Part shown: piece by piece, positions 34,859 through 44,200 of the stretch
How positions within the stretch are numbered: position 1 is the first letter of the stretch
Layout of the letters: every line of letters begins with the position of its first letter
NCBI GenBank assembly: GCA_025454955.1
Contig: JALONL010000001.1
Location: 62,001 to 126,000 of the forward strand
Direction: 5' to 3'
Origin: Bacteroidia bacterium
GTDB lineage: Bacteria > Bacteroidota > Bacteroidia > Palsa-965
DNA length: 64,000 bases
The notes under the pieces: model-generated
Told to the model about the DNA's origin: nothing
The model's input: the letters and a program-made list of their open reading frames with translations, nothing else
Database searches by the model: none
Position numbers and translations under genes: made by a program

Positions 34859-35617
34859 ATGCTCCGAAATCCGACACGGTTTTTGCTCCTTGCTTTTGTT
34901 CTTTTTGCTTTACCTGCAAAGACACAGACGACAAATTTTTATTGCCCCACCGGTGAACCGCCGGTAAAGCAGGTTGTTTTCGTGGAGGCCGATACCGTAT
35001 GGGGGTTTTATCCAAGCGGATTGCTTTGGTTTTCGGTAAAATATACTCCCGATACAGCGGGTTTTATAGTCATGCCGGTGAGCCGGGAACGGATAGTCTG
35101 TGAACGATATTATTATCAAAACGGGCAGATTGCTCTTTTTAATAATAAGGACAGCCTTATATCGTACACTGAAAAAGGGAAGCGGCGATTGTATGTTAAC
35201 GGCGACAGCATTGTGGTTTTCCGCAAAAGCGGAACACCCATGCTTGCCTGTACTGGCAACCGCCGTGTGTACACGAACAAAAAAGGTAAAATCATTTTTG
35301 AACGTTTGAATGATTCGCTGACCGCTTTTGACAGGGCCGGAAAAGTAACTGCAACGGGCCGCATTTCGGGCGATTCGATTTATATGTTTAAACGCGATGC
35401 CTGTGTGTTTTACGGAACATTGCAGGACTATTTGTTGCGATCGCGTGTTGATCTTTTTTATGTAACTGAGCGGCGGGAAGTAAAGTCGGAGACCGATATT
35501 TTGTTTCTGCTCGCCCCTATGGATAATATTGTGCAGCAAAGCCGCAGCCGGCTTTACAGAAAGCCTGAAAAAGAAACTATGCCCGGTAGTGTGAATTTCT
35601 TTCTTTTTTACGAGTGA
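34859..35617 (+). CDS. Secreted paralog of the preceding protein's C-terminal region
   Basis: 252 residues from ATG 34859, which gives a clean signal peptide (LRNPTRFLLLAFVLFALPAKTQ); an ATG at 34778 would add 27 residues. After the signal it has YPSGLLWFSVKY and then a region parallel to the C-terminus of the 32296 protein: KDSLISYTEKGK versus KDTLLIYDKHGK, VFRKSGTPMLAC versus LFRKDGSEFLFC, YTNKKGKIIFERLNDSL versus YTDKKGRIIAERRGDSL. It lacks the surface repeats. It looks like a tandem partial duplication. Function unknown. Confidence 0.75.
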   Translation: MLRNPTRFLLLAFVLFALPAKTQTTNFYCPTGEPPVKQVVFVEADTVWGFYPSGLLWFSVKYTPDTAGFIVMPVSRERIVCERYYYQNGQIALFNNKDSLISYTEKGKRRLYVNGDSIVVFRKSGTPMLACTGNRRVYTNKKGKIIFERLNDSLTAFDRAGKVTATGRISGDSIYMFKRDACVFYGTLQDYLLRSRVDLFYVTERREVKSETDILFLLAPMDNIVQQSRSRLYRKPEKETMPGSVNFFLFYE

Positions 35618-35624
35618 TAAAAAC

Positions 35625-35660
35625 AAAATCGGCAGAAACCCAAAAGCTCCTGCCGATTTT
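35625..35660. terminator. Bidirectional terminator between convergent genes
   Basis: AAAATCGGCAG (35625-35635) pairs perfectly with CTGCCGATTTT (35650-35660), loop of 14. It lies between the stop codons at 35617 (plus) and 35678 (minus). Confidence 0.85.
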
Positions 35661-35677
35661 CAATAACGTTGTTTCGT

Positions 35678-36748
35678 TTAATACAAGCCCAATCCACGCG
35701 CCAGGTTATCGGGTTCCATGCCCATGGCCTGGGCCATTTCGGCAATGGCTTTGTCGAGGTTGGTTTTGTCGTATTCGGTGGGGTTACTTTGAATGGTGAG
35801 TACAAACGAGCCGCCGATGCTCCAGGTGGCGTTTCCTTTTTCGCCGTATATATTAATTACGTATTGGCCGGGAGGGAAATACGTTTTGAAAATGGCTTTT
35901 CCTTCGCTGTCGGTGGTGGCAGTGCCAATGATGATGCTGTCGCGGGTGGTAATGGTAATGAGCGTGTTGGCAACCGGTCTTCCTTTGTAGAAAAACGATT
36001 CTCTTACTTCGTTGGGGCCTTCTGATGTTTTGTGTATTCCATAACCCTGGAATTTGGCCATGTTTTTTACCGCTGGTGTGGAAGTGCCGGACGAAGGTGA
36101 AGAAGTGCCGGGCGTGGTGGTGGTAGTGGCGGGCGGTGTGGTGGGGCCGCCATAGCCGCGGGCTTTGTTTTCTTCTTCGCGTTTTTTGGCGAGTTCTTTT
36201 TCTTTGGCTTCTTTTTCGGCGGCTTCTTTTTGTGCGTCTTCGGCTTTGGCTTTTTCGCGTTCGGCTTTTTGTGCGGCCATTTTTTCTTCCCACTCTTTAT
36301 CGCGCTGTGCTTTTTCGGCGGCGCGTTTTTCATCGGCGGCTTTTTGCTCGGCATCGCGGCGGGCCTGTGCTTCGGGGGTAATTTGTGCTTTGGAGGGCTC
36401 TCCTTTGAGCGAGTATTCTCCTTTTTTGTTTTTATCGACCCGGTAAAACACTTCGGTCATGTCTTTATTCACGAACAGCGATTTTTGATCTTCCTGTCCG
36501 CGAATCTGCAGCGTCATTTTCTGAAGTTTCATGCTGGTTCCGCTAATCCAGAACACCACCTGCCGGGCACTGTCGGGGTGAAGTTCCTTACCGTCGAGCA
36601 GAATGCGGAAGCACTCGTCGTTTTCAGACCATACGGTTACTTTTATCTGTTCGTTTTTGTTTGGGCTTTCCCAGTCTGTGCATTGCGCAACTGCGAAAAG
36701 CGCGGGCAGGAGCGCCGCAAGGAGCAGGGTGATTTTTTTGTTTTTCAT
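35678..36748 (-). CDS. Secreted coiled-coil protein with Thr/Pro linker
   Basis: 356 residues. The signal peptide is MKNKKITLLLAALLPALFAVAQ. Residues 23-125 form a small beta domain (IKVTVWSENDECFRILLDGKELH). Residues 130-205 are Ala/Lys/Glu-rich, predicted coiled coil (AEKAQRDKEWEEKMAAQKAE). A Thr/Ser/Pro/Gly linker spans 207-235, and a C-terminal beta domain spans 245-345 (carboxypeptidase-regulatory-like: NTLITITTRDSIIIGTATTDSEGKAIF). No enzyme motif. Perhaps a periplasmic spacer or cell-envelope scaffold (inference). Confidence 0.72.
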   Translation of the reverse strand: MKNKKITLLLAALLPALFAVAQCTDWESPNKNEQIKVTVWSENDECFRILLDGKELHPDSARQVVFWISGTSMKLQKMTLQIRGQEDQKSLFVNKDMTEVFYRVDKNKKGEYSLKGEPSKAQITPEAQARRDAEQKAADEKRAAEKAQRDKEWEEKMAAQKAEREKAKAEDAQKEAAEKEAKEKELAKKREEENKARGYGGPTTPPATTTTTPGTSSPSSGTSTPAVKNMAKFQGYGIHKTSEGPNEVRESFFYKGRPVANTLITITTRDSIIIGTATTDSEGKAIFKTYFPPGQYVINIYGEKGNATWSIGGSFVLTIQSNPTEYDKTNLDKAIAEMAQAMGMEPDNLARGLGLY

Positions 36749-36968
36749 GGGATTTTGGGGGGGAAATGGGTAAGATGTAAAGAGTGTTTCGGAGCGACTT
36801 TATTAATTCTGGTTACTCAAATTTAAACAAGTTTGCTTTCGGTGTTTGAAACCGGGGGGGTATTTCAATTTTTGTGCCGGAATTTAATTTATGCCCTGGC
36901 AGTCCATTAAATTAATAGACGGCGAATCAGACGCTGTTTCAAAATCCGATTCATACATTTATAGCATT

Positions 36969-38648
36969 ATGCTTCGTTTCTATGCTGCTTTCTTGCTTTC
37001 ATTATCAATGCTGCTCCTTTCGGGCTGCAAGTATGGCCCGTATTTAAAATATTACACCGCCCGCAAAGGCCATTATCCGGTGTTTTTGCGGCACGACAGG
37101 CTGGTTGGCAGCCAAAACAATTTCCGCACCTGCTACGATGTGACGCACTATGCGCTGGATGTGAAACCCGACTTTGCCCAGCAGCGCCTGGCAGCCACCA
37201 TGACCATTTCTTTTGCCGCGCTGCGCAATTTCGATACACTTCTGCTCGATCTGCATCCCTGCTACAAAATTTCATCGCTTACGGCCACAACGGGCAATGT
37301 GCGGCACTACCGCAAACGCAATGCGTTGTTTGTGGTGTTTGAAAAGTCGCAGAAAAACGGATCGGCAAACGCCCTGCGCATCAGCTACGAAGGAAAGCCC
37401 ATTACGCTGGCCGGCTTTTGTCCGGTAGTGTGGAATACCGACCGCCACGGCTTTCCGTGGTACAGCACCATTTGCGAGGGCATAGGCGCGCACACGCTCT
37501 GGCCGTGCAAGGATTTGCTGTATGACGAGGCCGACAGTTCCTCAGTAAGCATTACCGTAAAAAACGGCTTAACGGCAGTGAGCAACGGCGTGCTGGCGAA
37601 AACCGAAACGCACGGCGAGGAAACCACATTTTACTGGAAGGCTTCAAACCCCATTAATGTATATAACATTTCGTTTGCCGTGGGCAATTTCAAAAAGGTT
37701 ACGAAGGTGTATGAAAATGCCACAGGCCCGCACGAACTTACTTTTTACCTGCTTGCCCACCGCGCCGCCGATGGCGAAAAGCATCTGGAGCAGCTGAAAG
37801 ACATGTTTGCCTTTATGGAAAATACCTTTGGCGAATACCCGTGGTACAATGATGGCTACAAACTGGTGCAAACACCGGGAGACGCTTCGATGGAGCACCA
37901 GACCAGTATTCATTACTCGGGCATTTTCCGCAACAACGGCATGGGCATTGACGGACTGCTGCTGCACGAAACCGCACACGAGTGGTTTGGAAACAGCATC
38001 ACCGCAGCCGACTACGGCGATTTGTGGCTGCACGAAAGCTTTGCCACGTATTGCGAATGGCTTTACACCGGGCATGTATCAAAGCCCGAACATTACGAAG
38101 GTTTTGTAAGCTATTACCTCGCCAACACCGGCGGCAAAATCATGCACAACAAAGTGCCCATTGCCAAAAAAACCGGCGTGCGCTACATGGCATTAGTGGC
38201 CAACCGCGATCAGGATATTTATGCAAAAGGCGCGGCGGTGATGCATAGTTTGCGGTGGACGTTTCAGGATGACTCGTTGTTTTTTGGCATGATGAAGTCG
38301 TATTATCAGGCACACAAAAACTCGCAGGTTACCACTGCCGATTTTATTGCGCATGTAAACCGCTACACGGGGAAGGATTACGGCTGGTTTTTCGATCAGT
38401 ATATTTTTGATTACCGCGTGCCGGAGTTAGATTATTCTGTTACGCGTGTTGGCGGGAACCAAAAGCTGAGTTTCCGTTGGAAAAATACGGTGAGTGGTTT
38501 TACGAAAATGCCGGTGCGGGTTATTTGTGGGGGGGAAAGCCGGTTGATTTATCCTTCGGAGAAGCGGCAGGATGTGGTGCTTTGCGGTACCGGGGATATT
38601 ACTTTTTTCGGGGCGGGGGGGTATTGTGAGTATCGGACGAAGAAGTGA
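36969..38648 (+). CDS. M1 family metallopeptidase lipoprotein
   Basis: 559 residues from ATG 36969, chosen because it begins a lipoprotein signal peptide (LRFYAAFLLSLSMLLLSGC, lipid cysteine at about residue 20). The zinc site is present: HETAHEWFGN (HExxH) followed 18 residues later by the third ligand Glu in LWLHESFATYCEW. The substrate-binding GAMEN motif appears as a variant DASMEHQTS, common in Bacteroidota M1 proteins. A distal Tyr is likely (VMHSLRWTF... region). It probably trims peptides at the cell surface or in the periplasm. Stands alone on the plus strand. Confidence 0.9.
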   Translation: MLRFYAAFLLSLSMLLLSGCKYGPYLKYYTARKGHYPVFLRHDRLVGSQNNFRTCYDVTHYALDVKPDFAQQRLAATMTISFAALRNFDTLLLDLHPCYKISSLTATTGNVRHYRKRNALFVVFEKSQKNGSANALRISYEGKPITLAGFCPVVWNTDRHGFPWYSTICEGIGAHTLWPCKDLLYDEADSSSVSITVKNGLTAVSNGVLAKTETHGEETTFYWKASNPINVYNISFAVGNFKKVTKVYENATGPHELTFYLLAHRAADGEKHLEQLKDMFAFMENTFGEYPWYNDGYKLVQTPGDASMEHQTSIHYSGIFRNNGMGIDGLLLHETAHEWFGNSITAADYGDLWLHESFATYCEWLYTGHVSKPEHYEGFVSYYLANTGGKIMHNKVPIAKKTGVRYMALVANRDQDIYAKGAAVMHSLRWTFQDDSLFFGMMKSYYQAHKNSQVTTADFIAHVNRYTGKDYGWFFDQYIFDYRVPELDYSVTRVGGNQKLSFRWKNTVSGFTKMPVRVICGGESRLIYPSEKRQDVVLCGTGDITFFGAGGYCEYRTKK

Positions 38649-38654
38649 CCTTGA

Positions 38655-38831
38655 TTAAAAAGATTTACTCTTCAAGATAACCTGAGTAGAAATTTGTTTA
38701 CGTTGTTCTTCTTTAATTCGTTGAGCCAATGAAATAACCTTTGCGGTTGGTATCGCATTTCCATTGTCAAAGTCAAGTTCGAGTTGCTTATCTATTGACT
38801 CTTCAGATTTGTTTTTCTTCTTCTTAGACAT
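38655..38831 (-). CDS. 58-residue lysine-rich protein coupled to the deaminase gene
   Basis: Short ORF whose ATG overlaps the stop of the deaminase gene (ATGTCTAA, 8 bases shared), so translation is probably coupled. The protein begins MSKKKKNKSEESIDKQLEL, then DFDNGNAIPTAKVISLAQRI and a basic end (KSKSF). It has no TM segment, and its composition fits a short basic/helical protein. Family not recognised. It lies in the same AT-rich stretch as the deaminase. It may be an antitoxin, regulator or auxiliary part of the defence module; this is inference from position only. Confidence 0.6.
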   Translation of the reverse strand: MSKKKKNKSEESIDKQLELDFDNGNAIPTAKVISLAQRIKEEQRKQISTQVILKSKSF

Positions 38832-40392
38832 TTTTCTCTGTTATTCCTGGTAAACCTTTCTCTTTTAATGTGTGAATTGCTTGTTGTTCTAATGTTGTTA
38901 ATGCTTGTAAAGTTAGCGGATTTTTAGGCTTAATTGTCTTTTTATTATGAACAGCTAATTTACCGCCTTCTTTACGTGGTTTACTGCTAAAGAAAAACTC
39001 CTGATACCGTCTTGGTGCTACTCCATCGTATATTAATATTTTAACCTTGTCGGACTCTGTTTCTTTTTCTGTTAACGAGTCATTATGGAGTTCTATACAC
39101 AAGCTTTTCACGTAAGGTTCTATAAAATACACTTCTTCTATTCCTGCGGCAACAATATGTCTTGCGCAATTATGGCAAGGATATGTGGTGGTAAATAATT
39201 TTCCCCCTCTCATCTGGGTTCCTGTTTTTTGACTCCCTGAAATGATTGCAAGCATTTCTGCATGAACTGATCTTGAAAATTCAATCAGGTCTTTGAGGGG
39301 CGACTCTTCCCGAAGTGTTTTAAGTATAATGTTTCTGATCTCGTGTTTGTCTTTCTCTCCATTGTCTATCAACTCCTGAAATACTTTTGTGTTCAGTATT
39401 TTATCGGTTGCTTTTTCAGAAATATCATCTTTCCTGGAATCATTAAAGCAAATGCCTTTCTTCCAGCATCTTTGATCCTCTTTACTATCTTCTCTATATA
39501 CCCCTCCTTTAAATTGAGGTACATCATTCCATCCCTCTGATAATATCCGGTATTCTTTATCAGTTATAGACGCTCCAACCTGTCTTGATAAACAAGCCGA
39601 ATTAGCAGCCGCTGATTTTGCCACATACATAGCCGTTTCTTCGGGCAGAGGAGTTACAACAGGTATATCAAATATCAACTCCAGGTATCTTTTAATCTTT
39701 TCTGGTATTTTATCTTTATTTTCTTCTGATACTCTTACAAAGAAGTCGGCCTCAATGAATGTGTTTCTTACATTTTGCCCGTCATTATTGTTTTCATATT
39801 CGTCATGCTCAACTAAATCTATTGCCTCCGATTTATTAATCGGTTTTGCTGTAAGATTTTTTATTCTTTGTTCTTTTGGAGAAAAGACACTGAACATATA
39901 GAAAATGTCTCTGTATAAAGCTCGTAAAACCTGTAGTTCTTCTTTATTTTTAATCGAATCTATGATGTAGCATTTTCTTTGACTTGTAAATTCTTCGGGC
40001 CTCATTTCTGCTGAGTTTTCCGGGTGTCGGTCTGTATAAATGTCACGAATGGCATAATCAATCAATATTGAGTTCAACTTATACTGCTGACGAAACTTAT
40101 TCCCCCCACGAATTTTGTTCATCATTTTTGTGTATTCAGCAGATTTTCCCATTTCCATTTCATCACTATCCGGTATCTGATCACTTACTTTTAAATGAAT
40201 TACCTCATATCCATATTCTTTGGAAAGCTGTTTCTTTAACTGTTCTATTACTTCATGTTTCAACGACCCTATCGGCGAGCAAATACCAATCACAATCTCT
40301 TCCGTAAGCGTATTTTGTATTTTCTCCCGCGTTGTTTTACCCACACTATTCTCATTTGAAGCCTCTTCTGAGGCATATTTTGCTGCTTCCAT
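38824..40392 (-). CDS. P-loop/deoxycytidylate deaminase fusion (AvcD/DcdV-type anti-phage protein)
   Basis: 522 residues. The N-terminal region (about 30-270) has a degenerate P-loop (IVIGICSPIGSLKHEV, residues 33-48), as in the kinase-like domain of AvcD/DcdV. The C-terminal deaminase carries HAE at 377-379 and PCxxC at 405-409 (PCHNC), the zinc-site residues of dCMP-type deaminases, plus an inserted CWKKGICFN segment that may bind a second metal. In known homologs the enzyme converts dC nucleotides to dU forms when a phage infects, draining dCTP. It is AT-rich compared with its neighbours, which suggests acquisition. The start ATG at 40392 is preceded by a short leader. The known Vibrio AvcI antitoxin RNA was not found. 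Confidence 0.85.
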   Translation of the reverse strand: MEAAKYASEEASNENSVGKTTREKIQNTLTEEIVIGICSPIGSLKHEVIEQLKKQLSKEYGYEVIHLKVSDQIPDSDEMEMGKSAEYTKMMNKIRGGNKFRQQYKLNSILIDYAIRDIYTDRHPENSAEMRPEEFTSQRKCYIIDSIKNKEELQVLRALYRDIFYMFSVFSPKEQRIKNLTAKPINKSEAIDLVEHDEYENNNDGQNVRNTFIEADFFVRVSEENKDKIPEKIKRYLELIFDIPVVTPLPEETAMYVAKSAAANSACLSRQVGASITDKEYRILSEGWNDVPQFKGGVYREDSKEDQRCWKKGICFNDSRKDDISEKATDKILNTKVFQELIDNGEKDKHEIRNIILKTLREESPLKDLIEFSRSVHAEMLAIISGSQKTGTQMRGGKLFTTTYPCHNCARHIVAAGIEEVYFIEPYVKSLCIELHNDSLTEKETESDKVKILIYDGVAPRRYQEFFFSSKPRKEGGKLAVHNKKTIKPKNPLTLQALTTLEQQAIHTLKEKGLPGITEKNV

Positions 40393-40434
40393 AGATTATT
40401 TATTGTTTTTCACAATATACATCAACAAAAAGCG

Positions 40435-40473
40435 AAAAATCCGGCCTGGAATTATTTCCAAACCGGATTTTTT
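40435..40473 (-). terminator. Terminator of the LytTR regulator gene
   Basis: AAAAATCCGG (40435-40444) and CCGGATTTTT (40463-40472) form the outer stem. A CC/AA internal mismatch and TGGAA/TTCCA form the inner stem around loop TTAT. It lies 20 bases beyond the stop codon of the minus-strand regulator and ends in a T run. It shields the deaminase module from read-through. Confidence 0.85.
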
Positions 40474-40492
40474 CAACAGATTTAGTTCTGTT

Positions 40493-41245
40493 CTACACCT
40501 GATTAATCTTCTTCGCCAATTCATCCTTATACGAGCCGCCAATCGGAATCGGCTTTTTCTCGTCTTCCAGCATCAGGTTGGGCGGCTCGATGGATACAAT
40601 TTTATCGATACGCACAATGAACGAGCGGTGAACGCGCACAAACTCGTTGGGAGAGAGTTTGCGTTCGATGTCTTTCATGGTGGAATGTATGGTGTAGCGG
40701 GCGTTTGAGGTATTAATTACCACATAATCCTTGAGTGCCTCGATAAAGTAAATATCGCGGGTGCGCACTTTTACGAGGCGTGAATTTGATTTTACGAAGA
40801 TGATGTCTTTACTGTCTTTGTTTTCCACAATGGAGTAAAGAAAATCACGCTCCTTGCGCATGTCGCTTTCTTTCTGGTGCTTGTAAAGCGCCATTTCGAT
40901 GGAGGTGCGCAGGTCTATTTCCTTGAACGGTTTTATGATGTAGCCGTACGGTTCGGTAATTTTTGCCTTGCTCAGCGTGCTTTCGTCGGCATAAGCGGTA
41001 AGGTAAATAATGGGGATGCTGAAGCGTTCGCGGATTTGTTCGGCGGCTTCAATTCCGCTCATATTGCCTTTGAGCATAATGTCCATCAAAACCAGATCGG
41101 GCGTGTGCTCTTCGGCGGCGCGTATGGCGTCTTCGCCGTTTGAGCATATAGCCACAACGTTATAGCCCAGTTTGCGCAGGCTCATCTGGATATCTTTGGC
41201 TACAATGCTTTCGTCTTCGACGATTAAAATATTTGTTTTCGACAT
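40493..41245 (-). CDS. LytTR-family response regulator
   Basis: 250 residues. The receiver domain is at 1-120, with the acidic pocket (NILIVEDESIVAKD), the phosphoacceptor Asp in DLVLMDIML (about residue 55), and the Thr/Lys switch residues (YLTAYADES, YIIKPF). A LytTR DNA-binding domain occupies 150-248 (LVKVRTRDIYFIEALKDYVVI, FVRVHRSFIVRIDKI). It acts as a transcription factor controlled by phosphorylation. The sensor gene lies just upstream (7 bases), so they form one two-component pair. Target genes cannot be seen here. Confidence 0.92.
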   Translation of the reverse strand: MSKTNILIVEDESIVAKDIQMSLRKLGYNVVAICSNGEDAIRAAEEHTPDLVLMDIMLKGNMSGIEAAEQIRERFSIPIIYLTAYADESTLSKAKITEPYGYIIKPFKEIDLRTSIEMALYKHQKESDMRKERDFLYSIVENKDSKDIIFVKSNSRLVKVRTRDIYFIEALKDYVVINTSNARYTIHSTMKDIERKLSPNEFVRVHRSFIVRIDKIVSIEPPNLMLEDEKKPIPIGGSYKDELAKKINQV

Positions 41246-41252
41246 GCTGAAA

Positions 41253-44200
41253 CTACGGGTTTGCAGGTATGCTGGTAAATTCGATGGTGAATTTAGCGCC
41301 TTTTTTGTTTTCCAGCTTTATTTTACCATTGATTTGTTCAACAAGTGTAACTACGAGTTGAAGGCCGAGCGACTCCGTATTGCGGTAATCGACCGTTTCG
41401 GGCAGGCCGGAACCGTTGTCGGCAATCACAATTTTGATGTTTCCCTGGTTTTCGGTGAGCTGGAGGGTGATTTTCCCGTTCTTTTTCTTCCTGAATGCAT
41501 ATTTGAGGGCATTTGAAAGGAGTTCGTTAATAATTAGCCCGCAAGGTATGGCTGTGTCGAGGTTCAACTGGATCGGGGCCAGACTGAGTTCGAGTTCGGG
41601 CGGGGATTCTGTACTTGCATACGAGTGCATCAGGTTCCTTGTTACGTTTCCAATGTAATCGGCGAAGTTGATATTGGAAAAGTCCTTGGTCTGATAGAGG
41701 CTTTCGTGTACAAAAGCCATCGATTTTATGCGATTCTGGCTTTCGTGCAGGAGTTCGAGGGTTTTTTTGTCGCGCACGTAGGCTTTTTGCAGGTTGAGGA
41801 TGCTGGAAATTACCTGCAGGTTGTTTTTTACGCGGTGATGCACCTCTTTGAGCAGCACTTCCTTTTCTTTGAGCGACTGGCGCAGGTTTTCGTCGATGGC
41901 TTTTTTCTCGGTAATGTCGTGGGCAATGCACGAAAGCTCCACCACCTCGCCTTTTTCGTTTCTGATGGGGTTCAGATACACTTCGCGCCAGGTTATCTGT
42001 CCGTTTTTGTGTTCAAATTTCGATTCAAAGTATTGCGGCTTTCCGGCAAAAGTGGCGATGAATTTTTGATCCCAGAAATCAGAATACGCCTCGCCGGTGC
42101 GTTTTTTTACTTCGTCGATGGGCATTCCCACCCAGGGCCGCATACCGTAGGCGCGCAAAATCCAGTCCGACTGCTGTTTATTGAACGAAGTCATTTTATG
42201 TTCGCGGTCGGAAGTCCAGATCATGTGTGTGCTGCTTTCGATAATGGCGTTAAGCTGCTCGGCCTGGCGGTGAATTTTTTCCTGCGCCCGCTTCATTTCG
42301 GTTATTTCGTGGGCAATGCACGATACTTCAATTACTTCGTCGTTATGGCCGGTAATGGGGTTCAGATACACTTCGCGCCAGGCTATGGTGCCGTCTTTCA
42401 TGGTGCTGGGCAGTTCGAAATACTGCGGCTCGCCGGCAAAGGTTTTCTGCACTTTCTCGTCCCAGAACCGTGCATACTCTTCCGACATGCGGAAGGAATA
42501 GCCCAGCATATCGAGCCCGATGTAAGGCACTTCGTTGTAGGCCCGCTTAAACCAGTCGGCCTGGTTGTGGTTGAATGAGGTGAGTTTGTTGTGCCGGTCT
42601 ATGGTCCAGATAATGTGCGTACTGCTTTCGATAATGGCGTTGAGTTTGGCGGCCTGTATGCGCAACTGTTCTTCTGTTTTGCGCTTGGGCGTAAGGTCTT
42701 CATATACGTACACAAAATGCAGGGGCTGGTTGTCGTCGCCTCTTACGAGTGTAATGGTGATGTTTACGAAAACAGTGTCGCCGTTTTTGTGCCGGTAGCG
42801 GTGTTCATCCACAATGTGCCTGAACCCGAGTTTGATGAAGTCTTCGCCTTTGGGCAGGCGCGAGAGGTCGCCGGGGAGCTGCAGGTCGTGCACGGTCATT
42901 TCGAGCAGTTCGGTTTTGCTGTATCCCAGCATATTGCACAGCCGCTCGTTTACTTCTATGTAGTTTCCGCTTTCTACGCTTACCAGCGCAATGCCGGTGT
43001 ATGCCTGGTTGAATACGGCGCGGTACTTTTCTTCGCGCAGGCGCAGTTCCTGTTCGGCTTTGAGGCGGTCGCTGATATCGCGCGAAATGCCCATTGAGCC
43101 TACTACTTCGCCGTCTTCGTTGCGCAGTATGCTGGCCGAGAGGAAGGAGTTAAACTCTTCTCCGTTTTTGCGTTTGTTTATTATTTCGCCCGAGAAATAG
43201 CTGTTCTCTTCCATCAGTGTTTTGGAAATCCGCCGGCCTTCGTCGTCGTTCTTGTACAACTGATTGACGTGCATTTTCAGGGCTTCTTCGCGGGTGTAGC
43301 CGAATGCCTGCTCGGCCATGGCGTTAAACTCGGTGATGTTTCCGTCTTTGTCAGACGCAATAATCATGTCTATCGAGCTGTCGATGAGCAGGCGCAGGTA
43401 TTTCTGGGTTTCGAGCAGTTGGCGTTCGAAAGTTTTGCGTTCGGTAATATCGCGCGAAACGCCCATCGAGCCTATCACTTCGCCCTCTTCGTTGCGAAGC
43501 AGACTGGCAGCCAGCAATGAGGTAAAGAGCTGGCCGTTTTTGCGTTTGTTGGTTACCTCGCCCGAGTAATAGCCGTCGGCCTGAAGCCTGGCTGTTACCA
43601 ATGCGGCCTGCTCTTCGTCGCCGCCAAAGAGTATCGAAAGGTGTTCGCCCAGGGCTTCTTCGCGGGTATAGCCAAAGGTGCGCTCGGCGGCGGCGTTAAA
43701 CTCGGTAATGTGCCCGTCGCGGTCGGCCGAGGAAATGGTGTCGAGCGAACTGTCGAAAAGCAGGCGAAGGTTTTTTTGTGTTTCGCTCAGCTGGCGTTCG
43801 GCCCTTATGCGTTCCTGAATTTCGTTTTGCAGTTTCTGGTTGTTTTCTTCCATTACCTGCACACGCAACTGCTCTTTTTCGAGCTTGCGGAAAACCGAAA
43901 GGTCGCGCACAAACACAATAATTGCAGGCGATCCCTGAAACTCGTATAAAATAGGTTTCGACTCTACCTCTATCGTTTCGCCGTGTACATCATACACCTG
44001 TATCACACCAAAAGGCACCTGTTCGCCTTTCATTACTTTACCCAGCCGGTTTCTGGTGTAATCGTGAAAATCGGGCACCACATATTCGAAAATATTCTTC
44101 GACTTGAGTTTATACCCGTCTGTGGCGCCCATAATTTTATACGCCTCGGGGTTGGCCGAAAGCAGGTTGCCTTTAAGGTCGAGAAAAATAATTCCATCGG

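Noticed and set aside
40393..40492. AvcI-like antitoxin RNA upstream of the deaminase gene
   Set aside because: The gap is only about 100 bases, most of it the terminator of the LytTR gene; no separate promoter-terminator unit for an RNA was visible.
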